Part shown: positions 15,949-23,815 of the stretch, piece by piece | How positions within the stretch are numbered: position 1 is the first letter of the stretch | Layout: the number at the start of each line of letters is the position of its first letter | Virus record (IMG/VR): IMGVR_UViG_3300043256_000125 | Location: 1 to 64,000 of that record | Source of the DNA: a virus | Length of the DNA: 64,000 nucleotides | Strand: one strand, 5' to 3' | The notes under the pieces: generated by a model | What the model saw: only the letters and a program-made list of their open reading frames with translations | What the model was told of the DNA's origin: nothing | Database searches by the model: none | Program-made: the position numbers and the translations under genes

Positions 15949-16998
15949 TTACGCTCCTTTCGGCCACTCGCGGTGACACAGATCCTCGGGCCACTCGGCC
16001 GGGTCTTTTGATACGCATGGCTTCATACGGGATTCGTGGAACCGACACGAACGACAGGCGCCCTCCCACCCCACCGCCCCTACAGGTCTTCCAGCAACAT
16101 GGACGAGGCCGCATCTGCATCGCAGGGCATTGAGTTGCTTGACAAATACCGGCACGCCTGCCTCGCGGCATTGTTGCACCACTGAGCGAACCCACTCGGT
16201 TTCCATCGGTCGAGCGCCGGGGCCCGATTCGCAGCCTACGATCACCCAGTTGATCGGCGACGGTGTCGGCTCGTCAGTTGCCCCCCACCCGCCGGTTGGC
16301 CTTAGTGCGCGATGCCTCCCCTGGTGTCCTGCACGCATCGTGCATCGGTTTCCGTCGCAACGGGAGGGACATCGGTCTATGCTTAGTATCCCCGGCAAGT
16401 CCCCCGGCAAGTCCCCCAGCAACGGCTCCAGACTCAAGAACCGCACGGGCGCCGGGCAGCGCATCAGGTGCCCGATCCGGTGGACCTCGTCTTGGTTCTC
16501 GACGGAGGTGCCGAGTTGGACGTTGGGCAGGGGGAATGGGCATAGGCCGATGCCCTCAAATCGCAATGTGTACCCGACCGACCTCGCGGCAGCTTCCCAA
16601 TGTTCGATTGAACGAGCGCGACTACCCATATACTCCGCCATCCGCTCCGGCCTCTTCGTCAACACCTGAAACGTATGCTGCGGACACAAGGCCATCACCG
16701 CAAACACTTTGTCAATGAACCCCGCTGACACGTCCTTGTGAAACAGATCCCCCATGAACTGCACGCCGATTCTGGCCGACTTTCGCCGGCGCAACGGAGC
16801 TTCCAGCTCATCGGCGAGCAGGATGGGCATGCCGCCCGCTTTCGCTGCCCGAACATCAGGGGCCAACCGCTTATTCCCCGCGTGACGTTTGGCCATCCTG
16901 ATGTGCCAGCAATGGTCGCACCCGTCGGAAACGGGTGTACACCGCATGGCGATCGGATTCCATGTGTGGGTCAGGTACTCTATGCCTGTCTTGTTCAT
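15949..16998 (-). CDS. Phage Gp37/Gp68-type (DUF5131) protein
   Basis: 349 aa. Opens TGIEYLTHTWNPIAMRC followed by TPVSDGCDHCW, the Cys-rich signature of the DUF5131 family (three close Cys, radical-SAM-like arrangement), with later family motifs VQFMGDLFHKDV, QVLTKRPERM, LGTSVENQDE and SLEPLLGDL. An extra Cys/His block at about 205-240 and another at the C-terminus (CRCGLVHVAG) enlarge it. The biochemical role of the family is not established. Contains a DNA repeat coding LPGDLPG. Confidence 0.85.
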   Translation of the reverse strand: MNKTGIEYLTHTWNPIAMRCTPVSDGCDHCWHIRMAKRHAGNKRLAPDVRAAKAGGMPILLADELEAPLRRRKSARIGVQFMGDLFHKDVSAGFIDKVFAVMALCPQHTFQVLTKRPERMAEYMGSRARSIEHWEAAARSVGYTLRFEGIGLCPFPLPNVQLGTSVENQDEVHRIGHLMRCPAPVRFLSLEPLLGDLPGDLPGILSIDRCPSRCDGNRCTMRAGHQGRHRALRPTGGWGATDEPTPSPINWVIVGCESGPGARPMETEWVRSVVQQCREAGVPVFVKQLNALRCRCGLVHVAGRPVGAVGWEGACRSCRFHESRMKPCVSKDPAEWPEDLCHREWPKGA

Positions 16999-17003
16999 GG
17001 GGG

Positions 17004-17693
17004 TTATCCTTTCTCGCTACGCGGCTTGAATACCGGTGCTTCCAGATCCTTCTGGTTAATACCCATCAAGATCGCTTCCGTGTTCGCCGAATGAATCCGA
17101 AGCCAGTCTTTACAGGCGGAGATTGTCAGCTCTTGGTCGCGACAACCGCGCATCGCGTGGGTCAACCGATGGCGGTCCACCATCCGCCCGCAGATCACCC
17201 CGCCGTCGATTTCCCATTCGGGAATAGCCTTCCCGCTCTCGTTGCACGCATCGCAGCCATGCTTACCATTGCCATTGCATTCGTCGCACGTATGTTCGTG
17301 GCCGAACTCACACTCCACTGTACCCTCGCCGTCGCACTCATGGCACGATACGACTTTCGCACCATTACACTCGACGCACTCTACCGGCTCGCGACTTGGC
17401 GGCGGACCAGCCCACTCCTGAAGCTCAGCGAGGGCCACGGCCCCGGTCTCACTCGTCGGCTTGTCAAACAACTCTAGGTACTGCTTTGCCCCCTCGGATG
17501 GCGCGTCGTCGTAGCCGTGCTTGCCGGCAACCAATACCAACACGCGGCTGTCGCACGCGGCAGCCCACGTTCTGCCCTCCCGCTGGACGGTCCATATCTG
17601 ACTCGTCATTCGCGTCATCAGACGTTTGCTGTCCGCCATGCTCGGGTCCGTCAACGGCCCCAGCCAAGCGTCGATCTCTTGTTTTGTGTACAT
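17004..17693 (-). CDS. Protein with a DnaJ-type zinc-finger core
   Basis: 229 aa. N-terminal 95 residues are alpha/beta and unassigned. Residues about 104-155 carry four CxxCxGxG-like units (CVECNGAKVV, CHECDGEG, CDECNGNG, CDACNESG), the central domain of DnaJ, without a J domain. Known: such fingers bind unfolded protein or act as redox modules. The C-terminus (LTHAMRGCRDQELTISACKD) is helical. Could be a chaperone-like or host-takeover factor. Confidence 0.7.
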   Translation of the reverse strand: MYTKQEIDAWLGPLTDPSMADSKRLMTRMTSQIWTVQREGRTWAAACDSRVLVLVAGKHGYDDAPSEGAKQYLELFDKPTSETGAVALAELQEWAGPPPSREPVECVECNGAKVVSCHECDGEGTVECEFGHEHTCDECNGNGKHGCDACNESGKAIPEWEIDGGVICGRMVDRHRLTHAMRGCRDQELTISACKDWLRIHSANTEAILMGINQKDLEAPVFKPRSEKG

Positions 17694-17749
17694 GGGGGTT
17701 ACCTCCTTGGATTAGATGTCCGATAGACGGTGATGGTCGGGGGTGGGGG

Positions 17750-18715
17750 TCAAAACAACGTCTGCTCAACATGCTTGGCACTATCAACCAATGATTCCAG
17801 GTTTTTCTTTGCCTGATTATAGTACGATGGCTTGAGCTCGATTCCGATACCGCGACGGCCAGCCGATACTGCCCCGTATACTTCCGAGCCAACTCCCATA
17901 AATGGTGTCAGGATAGTCTCGCCAGGATTCGATCGTAGCACAACCAACCGATCAATTACATCCAATTGCAGCGGGTGCATATGCCTTTCGTCGCCGTCTT
18001 CTTTTGTTTCCTTGTACGGAAGCACGCGGCCGATCCGTATGTCATCCCAGAATGCAGAGGCGTACTGTCTCCATATCCAGTGTGAGAAGATATTGTCCCG
18101 CTGCTTGCCCTTCCATCCGCGATGCGAACGTAGATCCTCAGGTATCTCTCGCTCGCCAGCATACTCCAGCAAACCAATCTCGTGAGTGATCTTGATTGGG
18201 TTATCGCCTTTCTTTCGGAATAGCAGGATACAATCAGCCGACGCCAAATCGCACAGAGACGAATCGTCGACCACCTGCTTGTGAGCAAGGCCGCGAGCCA
18301 TCGTCCTGAGTCGAACCGCAAGGGGTTCTTTCCATACCCAGTGTCGACCCCAAAACCACCATCCGTTCTCTTCGTGCATCCGGATGATATCGCCAGGTAG
18401 GTCGATGTTTCCACGTTCTCCGCGGCGGGGGATGTCCATGCAGTGCACCACAGAGAACCGGCCGGGCAACGTGGCCCGCTCGATTTCCTTGATGATGAAC
18501 AGGTAATGTTCAAAAAACTCGTCATAGCTACGGCAGTTCGACAGGTCACGGGTGGAGGAGGAGTAACGATAAAGACACCCCGCCCCCTCTGAAGCGAAAG
18601 GTGGAGAGTAGATTGACAGATGGACCGACTCATCAGGCAAGGTTGGCAATACCTCGCACGAATCACCGTTATAAATGGCGTACTGATCAGTAGTCTCTTG
18701 GCTTATTACAGCCAT
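17750..18715 (-). CDS. DNA N6/N4 methyltransferase, beta-type order
   Basis: 321 aa. Motif IV SPPF at 37-40, preceded by YNGDSCEVLPTLPDESV, and the AdoMet motif FMGVGSEVYGA near 270, so catalytic motif first, cofactor motif last. SPPF favours N4-cytosine or N6-adenine modification; the target site cannot be read. The gene overlaps the helicase gene by ten bases, a pairing seen in other phages. May protect phage DNA or mark replicated DNA. Confidence 0.85.
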   Translation of the reverse strand: MAVISQETTDQYAIYNGDSCEVLPTLPDESVHLSIYSPPFASEGAGCLYRYSSSTRDLSNCRSYDEFFEHYLFIIKEIERATLPGRFSVVHCMDIPRRGERGNIDLPGDIIRMHEENGWWFWGRHWVWKEPLAVRLRTMARGLAHKQVVDDSSLCDLASADCILLFRKKGDNPIKITHEIGLLEYAGEREIPEDLRSHRGWKGKQRDNIFSHWIWRQYASAFWDDIRIGRVLPYKETKEDGDERHMHPLQLDVIDRLVVLRSNPGETILTPFMGVGSEVYGAVSAGRRGIGIELKPSYYNQAKKNLESLVDSAKHVEQTLF

Positions 18716-20091
18716 GATGGCATCCTTTCGGTTTCAGGGAACTCCGTCCCACGATCAATGTGTATCGCATCGTTCATATGTGCAACGAGCGACGTGAACA
18801 TGGTATCCGCTTGGCGTGCCTTACGCTTCAAGTTTGCGAGTACGCCCTGCTCGTCCTCTGACGAAATCACAGTCACCCCCACGGAGTGTTTCTGTCCGAA
18901 CCTCCAACACCTACGAACCGCTTGGTAGTATTGCTCCCATGAGTGCGACGGGAAGCACACCACATTATGGCAATGGGGCCAGTTTAGGCCGTAGCAGCCG
19001 ATGCGTGGTTTTGTAACCAGAATGCGAATCTCTCCAGATTGGAAACCAAGCAGCCGCTCTTCTTTTCTCTCGTCAGACATTATTCCGCTAACCTGCACCG
19101 CATCCGGAATCAGCTTTTCAAGCATGTCAGCTTCGTCGTTCAGGTGACACCACAACACCGACGAACCATCATGTTGTATTGCAATGCCCGCTGCCATCTT
19201 GCACCGTGCATTTAACGTGTTCCGCCTTTCTTCGCGTTGCTCGCCTAGCGACCTGGCTGGCATTGAGAAAAGCATCCCGTCCCGCGGCTTGCTTTCCTCT
19301 ATCATAGTTTCCGTCTCGCGTAACTCAGGGAGAATGAAGTCAGTATCATTGCCTCCGATATCCGATGGTTTTCTGATCGCCCTTGCCCACGAACATACCC
19401 ACCGCCAAAACGGCTCTTGTGCGTGGCCACGAAAGCGAAACGTCTTGCGGCCCCAACCTAAATAATCTTTCTTTGTGTCTTCTTTGAAAAACCGCGTCAA
19501 CATATCGTGGTGGCCAAGATAGCCCAACGCTTCCGATGAGGTGCCGAGTTCAAAGCAATCGTTGGGAGCTGCCGTTGCCGTGCAGAGAAGACGGTATGAC
19601 AGCGTCCGCATGAACTCAGTTATCTGAGCCTTGCGTTGTCCGCCGAAGTTTTTGAGTATGCTGGACTCATCAGCTACGACCGCCACGTAATCATCCTGCG
19701 AGAATAGGTGCAGCTTCTCATAATTCGTAATCGTAATCTTTCCAGCCGGCTTCCCGTCATCTGACCGGTTGCACTCGATCCCGAATTTCGCTCCCTCCCT
19801 GACTGTCTGGTGTGATACGGCTATCGGTGTCAGTATCAGGACCCGTTTGTTAGTCTTGCGAACCACGTTCTCTGCCCACACAAGTTGCATGGGCGTCTTT
19901 CCTAGACCGCAATCAGCGAAAATTGCAGCCCTCCCCTTACGTACCGACCATTCCACTAGGCTCTTCTGGAAGTCATAGAGAAAATCAGGTAGCCACATGG
20001 GGTCGAACCCATGCGAGGCCCCCTCTTGTTCTTTGCTTGTCAGAAACAACCGATAATCCTTTCGGCTGTCCGGGTCAATCGTCATCTTCAT
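18706..20091 (-). CDS. SNF2-type superfamily 2 helicase
   Basis: 461 aa. Walker A ADCGLGKT at 59-66, DESS (motif II) at 141-144, LLCTATAAPND (motif III), and motif VI QAVRRCWRFGQK near 420. Known: such helicases are often encoded with a DNA methylase in phages and plasmids. AAGGTG lies about five bases before the ATG at 20091. The two-gene set may act in replication or in defence against restriction. Confidence 0.85.
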   Translation of the reverse strand: MKMTIDPDSRKDYRLFLTSKEQEGASHGFDPMWLPDFLYDFQKSLVEWSVRKGRAAIFADCGLGKTPMQLVWAENVVRKTNKRVLILTPIAVSHQTVREGAKFGIECNRSDDGKPAGKITITNYEKLHLFSQDDYVAVVADESSILKNFGGQRKAQITEFMRTLSYRLLCTATAAPNDCFELGTSSEALGYLGHHDMLTRFFKEDTKKDYLGWGRKTFRFRGHAQEPFWRWVCSWARAIRKPSDIGGNDTDFILPELRETETMIEESKPRDGMLFSMPARSLGEQREERRNTLNARCKMAAGIAIQHDGSSVLWCHLNDEADMLEKLIPDAVQVSGIMSDERKEERLLGFQSGEIRILVTKPRIGCYGLNWPHCHNVVCFPSHSWEQYYQAVRRCWRFGQKHSVGVTVISSEDEQGVLANLKRKARQADTMFTSLVAHMNDAIHIDRGTEFPETERMPSWL

Positions 20092-20147
20092 CTGAACACC
20101 TTCTCACAGGGTTGTGACTTACATCGATAGCAGGGAGGTAGGGTCAC
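20088..20147 (-). CDS. Micro-ORF of the TLPPCYRCKS family, copy A
   Basis: 19 aa from a GTG that overlaps the stop of the upstream gene (GTGA). Reads TLPPCYRCKSQPCEKVFR after the start, a CxxC knuckle. Its stop overlaps the helicase start. Two relatives lie at 20529-20570 and 20804-20836, which is the main evidence that the peptide or its RNA is used. Confidence 0.4.
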   Translation of the reverse strand: MTLPPCYRCKSQPCEKVFR

Positions 20148-20512
20148 GCGACGGCCTCCGGTAGATAAGCACGCAGAGAGTTTATTCGCTCGGCCAACGC
20201 CGCTCGTCGGCTTTCCATGAGTTTAATTTGTCCGGCGGCCCACTCGGCATCCAGTCGCTCTGCGTTGTCGCGAATCCACTGCACGACCGCGCGATTCTCC
20301 TCGCGACTGGTTGACAGCAGGTAGGACTCGATACGCTCGGAAATAATCTCAACTACCTCACTTGGTGGCATGTCCTCAATATCTGGTTCGTCATCCAAGT
20401 TCCATGTGTCGCTGAGCGATCTTTGCGGTGCATCGTTTGGCAACTTGATACTCACATGCCACTGCTCCTCATTCGAGCACAAATCATAGCGGCCCTTGTT
20501 CTTGGTAATCAT
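20144..20512 (-). CDS. Hypothetical acidic helical protein, 122 aa
   Basis: Basic start (MITKNKGRYDLCSNEEQWHV), acidic middle (DDEPDIEDMPPSEVVEII), long C-terminal helix (SRRAALAERINSLRAYL). No family recognised. Confidence 0.7.
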   Translation of the reverse strand: MITKNKGRYDLCSNEEQWHVSIKLPNDAPQRSLSDTWNLDDEPDIEDMPPSEVVEIISERIESYLLSTSREENRAVVQWIRDNAERLDAEWAAGQIKLMESRRAALAERINSLRAYLPEAVA

Positions 20513-20528
20513 GCTTTGTCCTTTCGCG

Positions 20529-20570
20529 TTATCGGTTAGATTTACAGCGGTAACAAGCGGGGAGGGTCAT
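20529..20570 (-). CDS. Micro-ORF of the TLPPCYRCKS family, copy B
   Basis: 13 aa MTLPACYRCKSNR, two bases after the stop of the zinc-ribbon gene. Same knuckle as copy A. Confidence 0.4.
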   Translation of the reverse strand: MTLPACYRCKSNR

Positions 20571-20572
20571 TG

Positions 20573-20788
20573 TCAGTCACCTTCACCTTGCCACATTTTC
20601 ACCGGCAACTCTTCGCCGCACTTTCCGCAAGCTTGATACCACTCGTTGTGTCCGCAATGTTGGCAGGTGCAGTTCCAGCCGTTTGCATCCTGAACGTGTG
20701 AGTCGCCGAACTCTTCGTCGCAGAGTTTGCATCGATCCACTTCCGGATACGCACACTCTCCGCATTGTGGACAGCGATTGTCAGCCAT
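20573..20788 (-). CDS. Zinc-ribbon protein, 71 aa
   Basis: Eight Cys in pairs: C6-x2-C9...C20-x2-C23, and C39-x1-C41, C44, C53, C56 (CPQCGECAYPEVDRCKLC, then CTCQHCGHNEWYQACGKCG). Two zinc ribbons in tandem. Small zinc ribbon proteins of this sort can bind nucleic acid or host protein. AAGGAC lies about eight bases before the ATG. Confidence 0.75.
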   Translation of the reverse strand: MADNRCPQCGECAYPEVDRCKLCDEEFGDSHVQDANGWNCTCQHCGHNEWYQACGKCGEELPVKMWQGEGD

Positions 20789-20803
20789 CGGAATGTCCTT
20801 TCG

Positions 20804-20836
20804 TCAGGTTGTTGGATAGCAGGGAGGTAGGGTCAT
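20804..20836 (-). CDS. Micro-ORF of the TLPPCYRCKS family, copy C
   Basis: 10 aa MTLPPCYPTT, three bases after the stop of the upstream gene. Shares a 21-base exact repeat with copy A (20126-20146 and 20815-20835) but has lost the second Cys. Confidence 0.35.
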   Translation of the reverse strand: MTLPPCYPTT

Positions 20837-20839
20837 ACT

Positions 20840-21016
20840 TCAGCCCTCCGGTGGTTTGTAGTCAGCCAGAGCAGCGGGGTTGCAGAGATATTTCAGGCTT
20901 CTGAGTGCGCCGTACAACGCGGCCACCTTGGGGTCCTTGGCTCGCTCTAAATAGGCTTCGTGCATTTGCCGCCTGTCTTCGACGGTCAATTCTGGTTCTG
21001 GCGTCAGTTTCTTCAT
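20840..21016 (-). CDS. Hypothetical protein, 58 aa
   Basis: Reads MKKLTPEPELTVEDRRQMHE at the start and ends ALADYKPPEG. GGGAG six bases before the ATG. Short helical protein, unrecognised; found by hand because of its length. Confidence 0.6.
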   Translation of the reverse strand: MKKLTPEPELTVEDRRQMHEAYLERAKDPKVAALYGALRSLKYLCNPAALADYKPPEG

Positions 21017-21026
21017 GCGTTCTCCC

Positions 21027-21398
21027 TCAGTCTTCCGGTGTCTCGGGCCATTTCACCGTGTAACCGACTCGCTTCAGCGCTTCAAACAGAAACGACAATC
21101 CACAGTTCGACCCCAGCCACTGAATAACAGTCTCGGCCACAATGCGGTCGCGTTCTGTAGGTGGGCCAAGCGGACATTTATGAGGACCGCAGGTCGTCCG
21201 GATACTCATGGGTTCCACGAACGGGTCGTCTTTAGAACACGGCACCTGCAATATTTCCACGAGCAGATCGAAATGCTCTTGCTCCTGCTGCCATTGTTTG
21301 ACGAACGCGACCTCCCGGGGGTTGCAGCGGTTTGATGCTAGGCGACTTGCGTTCAGGCCAATTGCCGTAAACGTCCGCTCATCTTTACTCTTGGCCAT
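21027..21398 (-). CDS. Hypothetical protein, 123 aa
   Basis: The ATG at 21398 (AGGAG nine bases upstream) is preferred to one at 21458. Contains three Cys near GPHKCPLGPP and a helical end. Overlaps the upstream gene by 14 bases. Unrecognised. Confidence 0.65.
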   Translation of the reverse strand: MAKSKDERTFTAIGLNASRLASNRCNPREVAFVKQWQQEQEHFDLLVEILQVPCSKDDPFVEPMSIRTTCGPHKCPLGPPTERDRIVAETVIQWLGSNCGLSFLFEALKRVGYTVKWPETPED

Positions 21399-21666
21399 GG
21401 TTAGGCTCCTGTGGGGTTGTGGATCTCGACAACGCTTCCTCGCACACGGCCCGGACACTCTCCGGCAACTCTGCCCACACCGGCCCGACGAGTGCTGACA
21501 ACATTTGCTCCAGTTCGTTGGTTGCGGCCTCTAACGCTGCGTTCACCTCCGTGGTCAGGGCGGCGAACTCCGCGCTGGCTGCTGTTGAACTTTGCACTTG
21601 ATCCAAGTGTTTGATAACAGCGTCCAGGGCGCTGAGCATTTGCGTGAATCGTTGTGATGCCGACAT
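21385..21666 (-). CDS. Helical protein, 93 aa
   Basis: All-helical, no Cys until near the end (RFTQMLSALDAVIKHLDQVQ). Could be a small anti-host or structural helix bundle. No family. Confidence 0.65.
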   Translation of the reverse strand: MSASQRFTQMLSALDAVIKHLDQVQSSTAASAEFAALTTEVNAALEAATNELEQMLSALVGPVWAELPESVRAVCEEALSRSTTPQEPNHGQE

Positions 21667-21674
21667 GGTATCTC

Positions 21675-22097
21675 CTATGGGTCTTGGGTTACTTCAAGTC
21701 GCTGTCTCACAAACTCCGCCACCTCTTCGATCACCTGTATCGGCCGCTCTTTCATGTCGATAGCCGTGTACCGCAGCAACCTCCAACCGGCCATCGTGAG
21801 CCCGTTGTACTTCTGGCAATCATTGGTGTACCCCGGCTCGCGGTGATGCCTCCCACCCCGCTGCCCGTCCTTGCCTGTTTTCTTTCCGCCGCCCTCCATT
21901 TCGACGGCAACCCACAACGTGGGCCATGCGAAGTCGACGTGTTTTCGAGACGTTGAATAGCAGTAGTGGTGTTCGGGTTCAGGCAAGGCACTCGCGAACT
22001 CTTTCCACAGGAACAGGAAGTCTGTTTCCAGCCAGCTTTCCTTTGGTGGCAGCTTTGCCTTGCGGCCGGTCATGCGGCTATTCCTGCTGGTGGTCAC
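21675..22097 (-). CDS. PD-(D/E)XK-type nuclease (Vsr/DUF559-like)
   Basis: 140 aa from the GTG at 22097, which overlaps the upstream stop (GTGA) and has GGAGG seven bases before it. The core HVDFAWPTLWVAVEMEGG gives D then E-x-E, followed by a Gly/His-rich loop (GRHHREPGYTNDCQKYNGL) and GWRLLRYTA, the layout of Vsr-like and DUF559 endonucleases. Likely a small DNA endonuclease. Confidence 0.7.
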   Translation of the reverse strand: MTTSRNSRMTGRKAKLPPKESWLETDFLFLWKEFASALPEPEHHYCYSTSRKHVDFAWPTLWVAVEMEGGGKKTGKDGQRGGRHHREPGYTNDCQKYNGLTMAGWRLLRYTAIDMKERPIQVIEEVAEFVRQRLEVTQDP

Positions 22098-22378
22098 GGC
22101 TTGGCCTCCTCCGCTTCGTGTTCCTTTCTCAGCAAGAACTTGACGATACCCGGCCACTCGCTCGCGAACACTTCCCACGATATAGACCCGGCCATCGGTG
22201 GCCCGCCAAGCTCGCGACCCTCACGGTCATCGCAAACGTAGACAGTGCCGTCGTTATTCAGGCGAAGCTGGATCGAGTCGCGATCTTTGTATCCGAATCG
22301 CGCCCTGAAACAGTCGAGCGGCGCATTGATACTGATGTGTTGGTTCTCGTATCGTTTCATCGTGCCTGGGGTTGGCAT
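22094..22378 (-). CDS. Hypothetical protein, 94 aa
   Basis: Starts at TAGATG, directly after the hairpin-Shine-Dalgarno cassette of the upstream gene. Middle reads FGYKDRDSIQLRLNNDGTVYV, beta-rich. No family. Confidence 0.65.
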   Translation of the reverse strand: MPTPGTMKRYENQHISINAPLDCFRARFGYKDRDSIQLRLNNDGTVYVCDDREGRELGGPPMAGSISWEVFASEWPGIVKFLLRKEHEAEEAKP

Positions 22379-22864
22379 CTACTCACCTCCCTCCGCTTGC
22401 GCGGCTGCTAGAATCACACCCTCTCCGTCACATTCGTGGCACCCGTCCCCATTACACACCGCGCACTCATCCCCGACGACTGGACAGTGCTTGCAGACGT
22501 GGGTCGATCGTGCCTGTGGGGCCGTGTTGTAAAGCCAGTGGTGCGAACAGCCTTTGCAGACTTCGCACTTAGGGCAACCGCCCTCCGCCGCTTGCGCGGC
22601 CAATCGTTGCTTACGAACAAACGCGACGTACCCCTCGACGGCCTTGTCCGGTACGTCGTGCCATGGCACGACGTCTCGCCGGCCAATCATCAGCTTGACT
22701 ACGTTGCACGTGTCCAGTACTTCGGTACGAAGTCGCTCGATCTCGTCTTTGCTGTCGGCCAGCCCGCGCTCGTAAGCCCGGGTCTGCATCCCCATCCACT
22801 CGTCGTTGGTGTTGCTGAAGACGTTGTTGAAATCTTCTATGAGATCATTGGGTACGGTATTCAT
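22379..22864 (-). CDS. Probable fused cassette: helical protein plus Cys-rich zinc domain
   Basis: 161 aa. Residues 1-100 are helical; then AAQAAEGG, the same string with which four neighbouring proteins end, is followed without a stop by a Cys-rich zinc module (CPKCEVCKGC, CKHCPVVGDECAVCNGDGCHE) and a second terminal AAQAEGGE. This looks like two cassette genes joined when a stop codon was lost. Function unknown. Confidence 0.7.
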   Translation of the reverse strand: MNTVPNDLIEDFNNVFSNTNDEWMGMQTRAYERGLADSKDEIERLRTEVLDTCNVVKLMIGRRDVVPWHDVPDKAVEGYVAFVRKQRLAAQAAEGGCPKCEVCKGCSHHWLYNTAPQARSTHVCKHCPVVGDECAVCNGDGCHECDGEGVILAAAQAEGGE

Positions 22865-23041
22865 CTACTCCTCTCCCGCCGCTTGCGCGGCTTGTTCTTT
22901 TTCTAAGATGCCCGACCAATTGCATTCTCTGTTCGTGCATCGTATCTCATTTCCGGCACACACAGTTGTTCGTAAACCGTAAATTTCAATCACACTGCTA
23001 CACCATGGGCAGAAGTGTTCTTTCAATATACTCCACGTCAT
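22865..23041 (-). CDS. Zinc-ribbon protein, 58 aa
   Basis: MTWSILKEHFCPWCSSVIEI followed by C-x5-C and C-x2-W patterns (VCAGNEIRCTNRECNW): four or more metal-binding Cys. Ends in the shared AAQAAGEE tail. Its ATG overlaps the upstream stop (TGATG) and it has the hairpin-GGGAG element before it. Small, so easily overlooked. Confidence 0.65.
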   Translation of the reverse strand: MTWSILKEHFCPWCSSVIEIYGLRTTVCAGNEIRCTNRECNWSGILEKEQAAQAAGEE

Positions 23042-23304
23042 CACTTACCTCCCGCCGCTTGCGCGGCTTCCAATTGCTTTGACTTCCAGTCGGCGTATTG
23101 CCCCAGGCCGCCCGGCATTGTCGCAATGAATGCTTGCAACCGCTCGATCTCGTCGGCCGCCTCGGTAAATCGCTCCCGCGACAGCTCGCAAAATCGAAGC
23201 ATGGCCGTAGCTGTTTCTCGCAGAAACGCAACCGACGTTGGCAATCTCTCGCGAAGTGACTCCGCTGTCTCTCGCGCTGGCCATATCGGATTTCCATTAG
23301 CCAT
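23041..23304 (-). CDS. Hypothetical helical protein, 87 aa
   Basis: Helical with RERLPTSVAFLRETATAMLR and ERFTEAADEIERLQAFI. Ends EAAQAAGGK, the shared tail. Unrecognised. Confidence 0.65.
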   Translation of the reverse strand: MANGNPIWPARETAESLRERLPTSVAFLRETATAMLRFCELSRERFTEAADEIERLQAFIATMPGGLGQYADWKSKQLEAAQAAGGK

Positions 23305-23457
23305 CTACTCACCTTTTCGTTTGAAGACCCGTTGCAATCGCACGTCCCTGCCCGTCGCCTCGCAGTAACTTTCCACCCATTGCTTGGTCGACTCCCGCAT
23401 TACTATTTTGCCGCAATGCGGGCATCTGTACTTATATTCCCTCTTTCGCTTGCTCAT
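23305..23457 (-). CDS. Small zinc-ribbon protein, 50 aa
   Basis: MSKRKREYKYRCPHCGKIVM then a third Cys (SYCEATGRD) and a basic end. One CxxC knuckle with a basic surround suggests nucleic acid binding. Sits between two cassette-type genes with stop and start touching (TAGATG). Confidence 0.55.
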   Translation of the reverse strand: MSKRKREYKYRCPHCGKIVMRESTKQWVESYCEATGRDVRLQRVFKRKGE

Positions 23458-23814
23458 CTACTCACCTCCCGCCGCTTCGCCGCATTCGAGGTAGGTAATC
23501 GGTTTCCCGATAGAATCTGCGTATTCGATTTCACCCCTAGTGCTTTCGCCGATGTACCCATTGACCTTCAACACCCAGACCGAATCAGCCAAATCAATTT
23601 TCCGCCGGTGGAGTTCGTCAAGTTGGGCCGCAACGTCTTGTCCCAGCGCCTCGCCGCCATGATGTTCGGCATGCTTACAGACGCCGATAGTCAGGACAAT
23701 GCAACCATCGAGCGTTAATTGCCAGCCGACTTCGTGAAATGCCCACATGAATCGCGTGCTGCCACAGAGACAAACGATACGAGGAAACGCGTCAGGCAAT
23801 TCAATCGTTTTCAT
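23458..23814 (-). CDS. Nucleoside 2-deoxyribosyltransferase-like protein
   Basis: 118 aa. The ATG at 23814 is chosen because GGAGG is nine bases before it; an upstream GTG sits against the ribosome site. CLCGSTRF near residue 15 is the family's opening motif, followed by a nucleotide-type Rossmann pattern with DVAAQLDELHRRKIDLADSV and GYIGESTRGEIEYA. Known relatives handle deoxynucleosides or nucleotide sugars. Ends GEAAGGE, a degenerate version of the shared tail. Confidence 0.75.
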   Translation of the reverse strand: MKTIELPDAFPRIVCLCGSTRFMWAFHEVGWQLTLDGCIVLTIGVCKHAEHHGGEALGQDVAAQLDELHRRKIDLADSVWVLKVNGYIGESTRGEIEYADSIGKPITYLECGEAAGGE

Positions 23815-23815
23815 C

